Below are positions 32,061 through 43,878 of a DNA stretch of 64,000 bases, one piece after another (position 1 is the stretch's first letter; the number at the start of each line of letters is the position of its first letter). The notes under the pieces are model-generated. The model was given only the letters and a program-made list of their open reading frames with translations, ran no database searches and was not told where the DNA came from. Position numbers and translations under genes: made by a program. Source of the stretch: Camellia lanceoleosa (lineage: Eukaryota > Streptophyta > Magnoliopsida > Ericales > Theaceae); NCBI GenBank assembly GCA_025200525.1, contig CM045762.1:192346129-192410128 (forward strand), in the 5' to 3' direction.

Positions 32061-34601
32061 GGGTACTGCAGATCATGTAGAAGCTGTTCTGGGACTTTGG
32101 GAATTTTTTGAGAGACATGGCAGTAAAAAACAGTAGCAGCAGTGCCATGACACGGGTTCTCCGGGCAAGTCGGATCGAGCATGCATCATTCGCACATCCC
32201 GGGGCAGGGCTGAGGCCCCATTTCATTTATTTATTTGATTTAATTTCGATAGTTAGAATTTTGTAATATTTATTCATTTATTCGTTTGGACTGTATTATT
32301 ATTTGGTCCCTCCGAGTAAGGGCAAAATTGTAATAAGTGTGCGTGAGTTGGTGTATGTCTTCCAACCCCCATTTCTTTCTATCCCTTTTATTTACCTGCT
32401 TATGATGGTAGATTAGGGCATGTCTGTTTTAGCATACCTTATGCAACGCATGCATGCATTCATGCATTTGTTTACATGCACCGGGCTCGGTACATCATAC
32501 AAACTGCATTGCAATTCTCAATTCCAAACTGAATACATGCTATGTGATAGCATTTCATACGCTATGTTTAGGGTTAGCCGAGCCTACTCTAGATTGCATC
32601 TATGCCTGTGTTGCATTAGCCACTTAACATGAACTAGGTCATGCATGTTTGCTAACCGGTCTCTTGTTTTCTTTGGCACGGAGTACGATGTAAGTTTTTA
32701 CGCTTTAGCATATCGCATGCGTGTGATTGTTAACATGACAGTATGCTTGCCATGTGGCTAATTGCTTACGTGATAAATGCTTGAATGCCTGTGGGTGGAG
32801 GTTGGATTGCTTGAGTTGGGAGTACTCATTGAAATCCGTATTTTGGCCTACTTGCGAGTAGCAATTTCAAACCAACACATTTTTCGAGACAAAACGGATA
32901 TGCAATGTTTATTTCCAAATTAGGCAATCTAGTCTATACTTGTTTGCTGTGCGCATAACATAGTAAATTCTAGGCTAATAACCGGAATAAGAACGCACAA
33001 AGTTTTCAAAAACGGATATCATGGTTAGTAGAGGCCGGTCTTCGGACCGGGCGAAAGGGGGTGCTCATAGCTGACCTTCCCCGATCGTACCCAAGCTCCC
33101 GAGCCAAGTCACTTTGGTGATAGCCGGACCGCGTGGCCTTGACCGAGTCGGGGTTTCCTAAATTCCCCATTTTAAAATATTTAGGTGGCGACTCAGATCC
33201 GCAAAGCGATCCATGTTTGGCACTACTTTTCAAAAATTGTTTTCTCAAAACGATTTGCGAGTTGGACTCTTTGGTTGATTCTGAACATAACAAACAAAAG
33301 GGAGTCCGAACTGTAGTAGACCCGCAAAAACGAACGGACCGAGAGTTCATCCCTCCCGGGATGCGTTCGGGGACGTCTACAGTATGCAACTTCTTTTTCA
33401 ACCAGAACATTCTCTCTCTAACCTTCTTCTTCCTCAAGTGACCTAACTTGATCGTCGGAGGGTCTATTTGGCACACCACTGCCGGGCAGCTCACCATTTC
33501 TATGTTGCAGAGATAGACGCCGTTACGAGAAGCTTGACGTCCAAGGAGTACGGAAAGCAGAGGATATTTTGCCCCCGTACAAGAACCATTACCTCCACAT
33601 GACGAAAATAATCCATAATATAAAGCGAGATATCAACTTGTTAAGTAGTAGCTATGACTATCCTCATTCTATCATTGTAGCTATTTGTTTTCCGATCATG
33701 TTGCTGTAGTTGGTGGGGAACCAAAAAAATATCACAAGGGGTCCCAAATAAAGGTTTATGTACTACATGTTTGTTGTGTTCATTGAAATTGAATTAATTG
33801 TTTGATTAATTAAGCTACTATAATCTCCTTAATTAGTATTAGAGGGAGGAGCCGTGTATTTATTTTTATAATTTCTGTATAGTCACCCAAATTGAAGTAT
33901 GTACCATTATTTTATTTTTTATTTCATATTTTAGTTGGTGTAACTAACGAGTATATTAAAAAATTAGATATATAACAAATATTGAAGGACATTAATTGAA
34001 ATTTAGGCTTAGGTCTCGTTTGCTACTCAGCTTGTAAGCTAACTTAATAGTTTAAAACAAATCCATAAATAAATTAAATACTTAAAAAAGTAAGTTTGTT
34101 TGACATATTTTTTGAATTTTCTAATGATTTTTTTTTTCTTTTTATAAATAGCTTAAGTTAATGTTTTGTCAAGAACAAGAATAGCCAAATGACATTTAAC
34201 TTATTTTAACAACTTCACCTTAATAAAAATGCACAACATAATAAAGTATAGGGATTAAAGAATAAAAAATTTAGCTGATTAGTTGAACCCCTCACTCAAA
34301 TGAAAGTCTCAAATATTAGTTTTTTTCCCCTCTTTTCCCGCTTTCCCAAACTCTCTGTATTTCTCTTTAAAAAAAAAACTTTCAGTATTCTGCCTTAATC
34401 TTCTCTCTCTCTCTCTCGCACCCAATTGTCACTTTGTCTTTCTCACAACAGCAACAATAGCATCCTGGGCAGTTCCAGGTAACCCTTTTATTTGCAGTTG
34501 CTTCTTCCTCACTAGTTTATTGTTCTTCTAATTGGTGAGTTTCTCTCTCTCCCGCTCCCACTCTGTTTTAATTCAGCTCTAATTTCGTTCAAATACCCAA
34601 G

Positions 34602-34915
34602 TGAAAGGCGAACCAAGTACTAGCAAAAGAAGGAACATAGCAGAGAATGATGTTGAAGCAAGTTCGAATGATTCTAAACCTGAACTTGTCGGCGAACGCA
34701 AAGTTCTTTGATCTTGATATCTCCCTGTTCAGAGCCTAATTTTTGGCAATTAACTTTCCTCTTAACAAATTCTTAATTTTATTTGGTTATTATTATTATT
34801 TTGTGTTTCGTGTTTCTGATTGTTGTTTGTTGTAAATGAGGGAGATGATTTATCAAGGGTTGATTCGAAAAAGTTCAATTCAATCATTAATGAAGTGGAA
34901 AGCTTGCATCAATTA
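34602..34915 (+). pseudogene. Possible N-terminal exon pieces of a host gene
   Basis: An open stretch (EPSTSKRRNIAENDVEASSN and onward, 34615-34735) and a second one (GDDLSRVDSKKFNSIINEVE, about 34840-34915) are codon-like and uninterrupted, but have no assignable domain. They sit on the same strand as the TPR exons at 49607-50005, across the copia insertion. Linking them into one gene is a guess. Confidence 0.25.
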
Positions 34916-36474
34916 GGTATTTACAATATTAGTCACATTAATCTATAACCATATATAAAAGTGTACAATTGTGGTATAACGCACCTGCTTAATGCTTTAT
35001 TTCCTCGGATGTGGCTTGTGGGTGAGTTAGAGCCCCCAGTTGAATGCTTGTGATGGTGTTTCTTTGTGCTCAGAAGATGGGTTGTTCGCTTGCCCTTATG
35101 CTGGTGCCGCATGTGCTGAAATGTATAGCTACAAGAGGTGAGATTTGTCTTCACTTCTTATTATGCTTCCTCATGTTGATCGGCTCCTAGAACTTTCCTT
35201 GTTCGGTGCATCGGCATGAGAGGGCAAGCGGTGCACCTTGTTTTCTTCTTGAGTTTTTGGTTTGCAAAAATGTTTTCCCACGTGCTTAGAAACAAAGGAA
35301 GTGACTGGCTATACAAAGCCATATATTTCCCTTATGCAATTTCCAATCCACCGTGTCTAGAGATCAACTTTGAAAAATGGACAATTTATGTTTTTCTGAT
35401 TTGCCCCATTTTTTTTATTATTTATTATTTATTTTTTATTTTTTTTAATGGAGATTTTGATGTTAGTTGTGTGGTTACATATTGAGTTCGTGTTGGTTAT
35501 TTATAGATAAATTTCGCACACCATCTACCCGACAATATGTGTGACTGAGTGTTTAATATAATTTTCCATGTGTTTTTTTAATTACCAATTAGAGATACTT
35601 GCTTTTCTAATTTTACTCTACTTGTACAATTAGTCATTTACTTATGTTCTCCTTTATTCCTTTATTTGAATTGGTGAATGATAATTTCATTTGTATGTGT
35701 TTTGTCATTATTTTTTAGTCAATCAAATATGAGAATAAATATTTGATGAAATGATCATTCTATTCTAGTGAACTTTACACTACGTTTGTTCATTACATTC
35801 TCATTACAGGACGAGAACTTTGAGATATACGAGATAATGAGGTCAACGGTATAGGCAAATACACTTTGGCCAATTCCATTTGATGAGACCTCTCTTCTAC
35901 TATCTTCCTTAGTTGCCTGGTAAGTATCTCATCTTCTATATCTTTTACAGGTTTGTATTTCCACTATATTTCGAGCTATTTCTTTTTATTAATTAATACT
36001 TGAATTTGTGTATTTTTGTTTTGTTTATTTGGTTTTAATTTTTAAATTTATGATGGTAAGAACAAACTTGAAGCAAGGGAAGAAGGATATGTTAGAGTTA
36101 AGAACAAACAGAACACTGTAGTTTTTTTTTTTCCCCTTTCTTTTTTGCTTTGCTTTGCTCTGATTTCTATTTATTCATCAAATTCATGCTCTAAATTGTT
36201 GCCTAGAACATAAAGCTTTTTTTTTTTCCTTCATAATTTTAATTGTTTTCTGAATCAAAGGAGCTAATAAGGTTAAACTTATTGTGGGATGAGTTTTTCA
36301 TTTCTTAAATAAGAAGAGTTCATGACACATAGAGCAGCTTAACAGTTCAATAGGTATTAGGACATAATTTTCCAAAATTACAATAGGTATTGGTGTCTAT
36401 ATATTTTTGTTCTTATATTATTCTGATACAATTTGATATTTTGCTCACCATGTGTTTGACATTATGCCACTGAA

Positions 36475-36475
<1 letters not shown>

Positions 36476-36505
<30 letters not shown>
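36476..36505. repeat. Poly(A) run of 30
   Basis: Thirty consecutive A residues. It could mark the tail of an old retrocopy, but I see no target duplication or related sequence beside it. Confidence 0.9.
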
Positions 36506-36508
<3 letters not shown>

Positions 36509-37494
36509 ACAGCCAATTTTGTATGTTGTTTAGTGTTTTTGACTGGGAAAATTATTGTATTTTTATTGGTTTATTGTCCTTGGATGGAATATTGCTAAAC
36601 ATCCTAATCAACAATATAATTTTCATTGTTGCCTTTTCGGCTGAAAAGTTGAGATGATGAAAATTTATAACAATAGTAATCTAACTTTCCTCTCTAACTT
36701 AGAACAAAATAGAAGAACATATTTCAATTTCCCACTATTGGTAAAAAAGATAGATTATCTATTAGTATTTGTCTAGAAAAAAAAAAAATTACATCCCAAT
36801 GTCACGTGTTTACTCCTCCTCCAAAATAATACCTTTCTAGGGGAACGAAAAAAAAAAAAAAACCTTGCCCTAATGTACTTATCCTACCAACAAATTATGC
36901 ATGATGATTAAAAAAGGAAAAAACGATAAATATTAATACTAACAGTAATTTGTCTGTACTTAATACTACTTGAAATAAAAATAGATTGGTTATAGATGTA
37001 CAAATTTATGATGCGTACCCACAAACTAAGAATTCTAAACTATTATGGCTAAGTGACAAATGTTGTGGTTATATTATTTTGAATCGTGTGGTGTAAATGT
37101 CCCAAATCATTGGTGGCGATAAATTAGGATGCATTTTACACAATGTTGCATTACATACATAGTCAAGCACAATAGGAAAACAAATTAAAGGTAATGATTT
37201 TAATGAGTTGCAGATGGGAATATAGGTTTGTAGAGTTTGCAGCATGTTCTTAATTAATATAACATGGTTGGTTGTGTCTTGGGCTGTTTCAATTCGAGGA
37301 AGGCTCATGTATTGGTATTGAGAACAGTTTGATTCCATGGAAGTGTGTGCAAATATATGTGAAGTATGGTAATAACCAATGTTGCATTACTTGAATGAGT
37401 TAAGCACAAATCTGCTAATCACAAATTTTGAAAATAAATACTTGATGCTAGAAATTTAATTTACATGTTGAAGTCAAAGATTTAATGATGGAAT

Positions 37495-38416
37495 TGTTAG
37501 GTCCCTTTATTGTCAAATCTGGAGACAAAACTTTGTGTGGATAAAGTTGTAGTTTTTCTGGTGTTTTTGTTCTTCCCGCTCGAGCGGAGACATTAGCGCT
37601 CGAGCGGAGAATGAAGAATCTCCGTATTTTGACATTGCTGCAAAAGTACTGGGGTGTGTGATTTCACGCTCGAGCGGAATATCAAGCGCTCGAGCGCACC
37701 TCAGTTTAGTCACATACATATTTTGTTCAAGCCGCTCGAGCGGGCTGTGGAGCGCTCGAGTGGAGATCGCGGACTCAGATTCTCTATTTATACCTATTTA
37801 GGTTAAGTTTAGGATTACTTTTCCTAGATCCTATTCAAGAGTCCTAGGGTTTTGTTTGAAGTTTTCTTCTGAGTTTTTTGTGAGTTTTCCTTGATGTTCT
37901 TGAGGGAGTTCTAAACCTATGAATTGAGATTCATACATCAAGGAGTTTGATACTTTATATTTAAGAGAGTTCTCTTCGGTGGAATCCGGAGGTTAAAACG
38001 TAGAGTTTCAAAAGGCGTTTGATTTTGTACGTAGTCATTAATTCGACAAGCGAAGTTGTGGGATCAACTTTAGGATTGATCAGTTCCGTGACGAAGGCGT
38101 GGTGAAAGAGTTATAGAAGATTCGAGGACAAATTGACTGGGTTGGGTAATTTGTGTATTATCTTTGTAATCTTTCGTTCTTCAGTAGTGGATTGATTAGT
38201 GGCGGTTCGCCCGTGGTTTTTTATTACAATTGAAGGTTCTTCAATTGTGGTTTTTCCACATAAAAATCGTTTGTGTCGATTTATTGTTTATTCCTAAAAA
38301 CAAACAAACTAAAATCACTCTCGTAAGTGCCTGTTGATTTTAGATTGAGTGTTTTGAATGATTGGGATTTGGAATATTTTAATCTTGATCTAATCACGAA
38401 TCACTTAGGATTTTCA
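37495..38416 (+). repeat. 5' LTR of copia element
   Basis: It starts TGTTAGGTCC and ends GGATTTTCA. TATTTATA at 37785-37792 is the likely TATA box. Six CGCTCGAGCG palindromes lie just upstream of it. Confidence 0.95.
37577..37792 (+). promoter_or_regulatory. Paired CGCTCGAGCG palindromes and TATA box of copia LTR
   Basis: The 10-bp palindrome starts at 37577 and 37597, at 37667 and 37687, and at 37733 and 37753 (the last with one change). Each pair is exactly 20 bp apart. TATTTATA follows 23 bp after the last site. The 3' LTR keeps the layout with several decayed copies. Confidence 0.9.
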
Positions 38417-38418
38417 AT

Positions 38419-38430
38419 TGGTATCAGAGC
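38419..38430 (+). other. Primer-binding site of copia element
   Basis: TGGTATCAGAGC, two bases after the LTR, matches the 3' end of plant initiator methionine tRNA. Confidence 0.92.
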
Positions 38431-38492
38431 GGGTCACTCTTTGTTTTATCCAAACTATTGTTTTTATCAAAACTATAGGAGTGTGATTTTTT

Positions 38493-40106
38493 GTGACTAG
38501 TATCATGGATTCTATTCGTGAAGGTAACTCGACTCATAGACCCCCTTTACTTGACGGTACAGACTATTCTTATTGGAAAGCTCGCATGAGAGCATTTTTA
38601 AAATCCATCGATGAGAAAGTTTGGCCCTGCGTAATCTTTGGGTGGAGTGAACCTACTGTCACAATTGATGGCAGTGATATTCCTAAACCCCTAGATAAAT
38701 GGGACGCAAATGATTACCAGAACTCGAGTTGGAACAGTAAGGCTCTCAACTCCCTCTTTTGCTCCGTCACACCTGAAGAATTTCGTCGAATTCGCACGTG
38801 TGAGGTAGCAAAAGAGGCGTGGGATATTCTTGAAACGATTCACGAAGGTACTACCTCTGTCAAAAGGTCAAAACTTCAACGTCTCACCTCCGCCTTTGAA
38901 ACCCTTTTTATGCACGACGATGAGACGTTTGATGATTTCTATGCAAAACTCAGTGATATCGTGAATTCCTGTTTCACTCTTGATGAAAAAATCCCGGAAG
39001 CTAAAGTTGTTGGAAAAATTTTGAGGTCTCTTCCCGAGAGGTTCCAATCAAAGGTGACAGCCATTGAGGAGGCTCAGAATGTTGATACCCTCAAGCTCGA
39101 TCAATTGGTTAGAAATTTGCAGACTTATGAAGCCCACCAAATTTCAAAGAAAAAACAAAAAGAAAGTGTGGCTTTCACGAGTGCTCATGAGACTGCAAAA
39201 CCTCCGGAGACTGAATTTGATTTAGAGTCTGAGATGACGGCTATGCTCACAAAACAGTTTAAATTTTTTTTGAAAAAGAAGCCTAATTTCAGAGACCCTA
39301 TTTCAAAAGACAAGAGTAATGATAAACCCAAAATGTTTCCACCAAAATTTGCTCAAAAAACTGAAAAGAAGATTGTAAGGGGGCAAGGGGTCAAGTGCTA
39401 TGAATGTCAAGGGTTTGGCCATATGTCCCTTGAATGCCCTTCGAAAAAGAATCGAAAGAAAGTCTACACTGTGACTTGGGATGATGAGAGCGGGTCGGAG
39501 CAAGAACCTGAAGAACCTGAATCCGGTGAAGATGAGGATAGTGCTTTCATGGCATTTTGGACTACTTTTACTCAACCTCTTCCAAAGCCTTCGGAATTAG
39601 CTCAAGGTCAGAACTTGCATCATGCTCCCACCTTTGATGGGACTAACTACCTATACTGGAAAATCAGAATGAGGGCCTTTCTGAGAGCCTTTGAACCAGA
39701 AGGCTGGCAAGCCATTGAAGAAGATATAGAAAGTGCAGATAATTCGGGCAATCAGAGAGCCCTGATCATTATTCGTGGAGCAATTTCTAATGAAGAACAG
39801 CAACGGGTTGTTCACTGCACAAAGGCTAAAGATGCATGGGAAATTCTGAGCCAATTCCATGAAAGAGGAGATTCACCTTCACCTCCATCCAACAACTTGT
39901 CTGCATTGGTTGCTAGATTGGATGAGGTCAAGGAGAATGAAGAACGAAAAGAGGATGATGAAACATCTGAAGACAACGATGAGATCAATGGCGATGAACT
40001 ACAACAAGCTTACGAGAAGCTGTACGAGGAATCTCTGAATTTGTCCAAAACCAATGACAAACTCTCTCTCAAGCTCAAAACATGTAGAGCGAGAATGTCT
40101 GGCTAA
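38493..40106 (+). pseudogene. gag: Copia Gag with a second N-terminal Gag domain
   Basis: ATG 38493 opens a 537-residue frame. Residues about 16-220 form a UBN2-type Gag (PPLLDGTDYSYWKARMRAFL, EAWDILETIHEGT, KVVGKILRSLPERFQSKVTA). A CCHC zinc knuckle CYECQGFGHMSLEC lies at about 302-315. From about residue 376 a second Gag N-terminus begins (APTFDGTNYLYWKIRMRAFL, KAKDAWEILSQFHERGD) and is cut short before a coiled-coil segment (ELQQAYEKLYEESLNLSKTN). The frame ends at 40106, but homology continues one frame over from about 40088, so a 1-nt frameshift separates it from the next ORF. Gag would coat RNA in particles. Confidence 0.9.
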
Positions 40107-40978
40107 AAGGAGAACTTGTAATAGCAAAACAGAATGTCATCCAGATCTCAAGTGACATGCAAGACTTATGTGGAAAACTTCTATCCTGTGAAACTGAAAG
40201 GAATGAACTTTTGAAGGTGTATTCCACATATGAAGAAAAGCTTGAAAGTCTTGAGTTGTCACAAGCTGCATTGGAAGAGATAGTCAGTCAGAAAGATGAA
40301 GAACTCCGTATCGCTAGAGCAACAATTGCCATGTGGAACAAAGACGCCAGATCTCTAGAAGACATACTCGGGTCTCAACAAATAGGTTCTGACAAAAGTG
40401 GGCTAGGCTATGGTGCGACAGCTCACAAGGGACAGGCCTCTACCTCCCATAACCTGAAGACTCAAGCAAAGGGAAAATTGAAGGTAGACTTGGATAATTC
40501 CTCTCTTCATCTACCGAAAGTAGGTAAGATCAACAAAAGGGAGGTAAAACCTGTTTTTATTTGTCATCACTGTGGTAGGTATGGCCACATTCGTCCTTAC
40601 TGTTTTGAATTATTTGGTAAGGTGTCTCAAAAGGGTAGAAATTCGAATACTTTTTGGGTTAGGAGACAACCTTACATGACTAGGCGAAACACCAAGACTA
40701 AAAAGATTTGGGTAAGAAAAGATGATTTGACTTGTTTAGTTGTTCACACTGCTCTTAAAGCACGTGACTCACACATGTGGTATCTTGATAGTGGGTGCTC
40801 TCGTCATATGTCCGGTAACAAATCTTACTTTACCTCTCTTGAAAAATATGAAGGAGGAATTGTTACCTTTGGAGATGGCGGCACGTCTAGAGTCATTGGT
40901 AAGGGCTCTATAAGTGTTGCTGGTCTTCCCAAGCTGGATAATGCCTTACTTGTTGATGGACTTAAAGAAAATTTTTGA
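40088..40978 (+). pseudogene. pro: Copia Gag C-terminus and aspartic protease
   Basis: The polyprotein resumes here after the frameshift, with a coiled coil, a second zinc knuckle CHHCGRYGHIRPYC near 40561-40602, and the protease active site WYLDSGCSRHMSG near 40779. The frame stops at 40976 in GAAAATTTTTGAGC. Adjacent sequence continues in another frame from the T run, so one T was probably lost there. Two separated zinc knuckles in one polyprotein are unusual and fit the Gag duplication. Confidence 0.87.
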
Positions 40979-42291
40979 GCATTAGTCAAATGTGTGATTC
41001 CCATCATGAAGTATTGTTTTCAAAAAATAAATGTGAAATTTTGGATAAAAAGGGAAATACTGTCTTACATGGGGTTCGCACATCTGATAACTGCTATGGG
41101 ATTCTTACTACTAATGATCTCACTTGTCACTCTGCAATCATAAGTAACATTGATCTGTGGCATCGAAGATTAGGTCACATGAATTTCAAAGACCTAACTA
41201 AGATAGCCAACAAAGAGCTTGTGAGAGGAGTACCTAAACTAGGTAAGAATTTGAGTCTTGTGTGTGGACCATGTCAACTTGGAAAGCAAGCACGTGCCCC
41301 TCACAAAAAGGTGAACAGCTTTACAACCAAACGTCCTCTTGAATTAGTTCACATGGATTTAATGGGTCCTACTCGCACTGAAAGCATTGGAGGTAAAAGA
41401 TATATTTTTCTAACTGTTGATGATTTTACTCGATTTTCATGGGTAAACTTTGTAAGGGAAAAATCTGATACGTTTAATGCTTTTCAGGCCTTAGTCCTTA
41501 AAATCCAAAATGAACAGGGTGTTTCCATTGGGCGTATCATAAGAATCCAAACTGATCATGGTCGTGAATTTGAAAATAGTTCGTTTTCGGATTTTTGTAA
41601 TATGCATGGTATTAAGCATGAATTTTCTACACCTATTACTCCACAACAAAATGGAGTGGTTGAGAGGAAGAATAGAGTTGTTCAAGAAATGGCTAGGGTC
41701 ATGCTCCTTAGTACTAGTCTTCCTCCAAAGTTTTGGGCCGAAACCCTAAATACTGCTATTTATGTTATAAATCGCGTGTATTTAAGGCCCGGCACTTTAC
41801 AAACTCCTTATGAATTGTGGAAGGGTTTGAAACCTAATGTAAAATAGTTCAAAACTTTTGGGAGTAAGTGTTACATCTTCAAAGATAGAGAGCCCTTGGG
41901 AAAATTTGACTCCCGAAGTGATGAAGGTATTTTTCTAGGGTACTCAACCAACAGTAGGGCTTTTCATGTTTATAACTTGCGAACTTCATCATTAATGGAA
42001 TCTATCAATGTGGTTATAGATGACACAGGTTCACCTACTCCAGCAATAAATGAGGATGGCAATGGTGAGTCTTCAATCTTGGATACTGATCCACAAAATC
42101 AAGGTGAAGCTGAGGTTCAATCACAAGAAATTGTTACAGCACCATCCTCACAGGTAAGTTCAAGTCCAAAGAGTGCTCAAAGGGACATCACTCCTGTAGC
42201 TTCTATCACCGCAAGTCCTGAATTTAAACCATCAGCAAGGGTGAAACTGAATTATCCAGCTCAATAGGTGATTGGAAGTGTTTCAGATTGA
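40975..42291 (+). pseudogene. int: Copia integrase
   Basis: The zinc-binding HHCC part reads LWHRRLGHMNFKDL and CGPCQLGKQ. The catalytic core shows VHMDLMGPTR, FLTVDDFTRFSWV, IQTDHGREFEN and TPQQNGVVERKNR, giving D, D and E. The conserved GKFDSRSDEGIFLGYSTNSR region follows. Stops at 41845 (within NVK-FKTFG), 42265 and 42289 interrupt it before RT. The integrase would join the cDNA to host DNA and leave the 5-bp duplication. Confidence 0.9.
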
Positions 42292-43878
42292 ATGAAAACC
42301 CAAAGACAGATTCGGGATGAGGTATCACATATGTGTTATGTTTCTTTAATTGAACCTAAGAATTTTAAAGAGGCCTTGCTAGATGATAGTTGGGTCAATG
42401 CTGTGCATGAAGAATTAGGTCAATTTGAGTGTAACAAAGTTTGGACTCTTGTTCCCAGACCTAGAGACGTGAATGTGATAGGTACCAAGTGGATCTTTAA
42501 AAATAAATCTGATGAGAATGGTACTGTTGTAAGGAATAAAGCTAGGTTGGTTGCTCAAGGCTACACACAAGTAGAGGGTATTGACTATGATGAGACGTTT
42601 GCCCCAGTTGCATGTCTCGAATCTATTCGTATTTTGCTTGGTGTTGCATGTTTTCTTGGCTTTAAATTGTTTCAAATGGATGTGAAAAGTGCCTTTCTGA
42701 ATGGGTACTTAAAAGAAGAGGCATATGTTGAGCAACCAAAAGGGTTTGAGGACCCTAAATGTCCTAGTCATGTCTACAAGTTAGACAAGGCTTTGTATGG
42801 GTTGAAACAAGCCCCTCGGGCTTGGTATGATAGACTTACTACCTTTCTTCTTGATAATGATTTTCAAAGGGGTAGTGTGGATAAGACCTTATTTGTGAAA
42901 CATACTAAGTCTCATATTCTTGTTGCTCAGATATATGTTGATGATATTGTGTTTGGTTCCACTGCTGATCATCTTGTGAAATATTTTTCAGATTGCATGA
43001 CACATGAGTTTGAGATGAGCATGATGGGAGAGTTGCCTTATTTTTTGGGTCTCCAAATTAAACAGTCTCCTTCGGGTATATTTGTTTCTCAGTCTAAGTA
43101 TGCTAAAAATCTTATGTTAAAGTTTGGTCTTGAGTCTGCCAAACATGCACGCACTCCCATGAGTACCGGTCTTCACCTTTCCAAAGATTCCTCTGGTATT
43201 AATATTGATCCTACCCTTTATAGGAGTATGATAGGGAGTCTTTTGTATCTCACAGCTAGTCATCCTGATATTTCCTTCAGTGTCGGTGTTTGTGCCTGTT
43301 ACCAAGCCAGTCCTAAAGAGTCTCACCTTCTTGCGGTAAAACGCATAATCAAATATGTTAATGGGACCTTTTGGTATGGGGTTTGGTTTTCCACTGATAC
43401 TACAGCTGAAATTACTGATTTTTCTGATGCCGATTGGGCAGGGTGTGTTGATGATAGGAAAAGTACATCCGGGGGGTGTTTTTACCTTGGGAATAATTTG
43501 GTTTCTTGGCATAGTAAAAAGCAAAATGCCATCTCTCTTTCGACTGTTGAGGCTGAGTACATTGTTGCAGGGAGTTGTTGTGCTCAAATGCTATGGATGA
43601 AGCAAATGCTTCATGATTATGGAATAGAACAGAACACTCTCACTCTTTTTTGTGATAACACAAGTGCCATAAACATTTCAAAAAATCCTGTCCAACACTC
43701 TCGCACCAAACATATTGACATCCATCATCATTTTATTCGAGAGTTAGTGGACGAAGGCCTTGTTGTTTTGGAACATGTTCCTACTGAGCATCAAAAAGCT
43801 GATATTTTTACAAAACCCCTTGATCTTCTTCGATTTGAGTTTCTTAGAAAGACCTTGGGTGTAATGCTCAGTAACTAG
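42292..43878 (+). pseudogene. Copia reverse transcriptase and RNase H
   Basis: An open frame of 528 residues. RT motifs in order: [74 protein letters not shown] and the catalytic YVDDIVFGS near 42934. RNase H has [37 protein letters not shown] and [16 protein letters not shown]. The domain is intact, though upstream stops would prevent its synthesis as part of the polyprotein. It ends at 43878 with GVMLSN. Confidence 0.92.

Larger units (their letters stand above)
29413..33381 (+). mobile_element. Solo LTR of a nested-element relative
   Basis: It starts TGTAGACACCCC and ends GACGTCTACA, flanked by GTATG at 29408-29412 and 33382-33386. It is 3969 bp. Its 3' half (about 32230-33260) is clearly homologous to the LTRs of the nested element, while the U3 half is diverged. 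With LTR ends and a target duplication but no interior, it is the product of recombination between two LTRs. Confidence 0.92.
1..33581 (+). mobile_element. Tat-type Ty3/gypsy LTR retrotransposon, decayed, with two nested insertions
   Basis: The window opens inside the 5' LTR and the matching 3' LTR end lies at 33438-33581. Between them, in order, are a primer-binding site starting TGGCGCC, gag, an aspartic protease, a deleted reverse transcriptase, an RNase H connection region, a second RNase H (FVDGASN), integrase, an inverted-repeat array and an antisense spliced gene. The second RNase H, the long 3' region and the antisense accessory gene are known traits of the Tat/Ogre lineage. The body is interrupted by a 19.1-kb element at 3187-22307 and the 3' LTR by a solo LTR at 29413-33381. 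Many stops, several frameshifts and the RT deletion make it non-functional. Confidence 0.9.
28681..33581 (+). repeat. 3' LTR of outer Tat element, split by a solo LTR
   Basis: Segments 28681-29412 and 33387-33581 together make about 927 bp. The final 144 bp match the start of the window, and both end in TACA. The right-hand segment follows the GTATG duplication created by the solo LTR. The left boundary is tentative. Confidence 0.65.
33582..37494. other. AT-rich host-like DNA, left of copia element
   Basis: No LTR structure is seen. It includes a CT-rich tract (34398-34418), possible exon pieces at 34602-34735 and 34835-34915, a run of 30 A residues (36476-36505) and several shorter A and T runs. 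It ends at the copia target duplication GGAAT (37490-37494). No convincing complete gene. Confidence 0.6.

Noticed and set aside
34010..34240. Possible small inverted-repeat transposon near a GGTCTCGTTTG start
   Set aside because: I could not find matching terminal inverted repeats or a target duplication.
36476..36505. Tail of a LINE or SINE
   Set aside because: There is only a 30-base A run; no RT sequence, Pol III boxes or target duplication were seen beside it.
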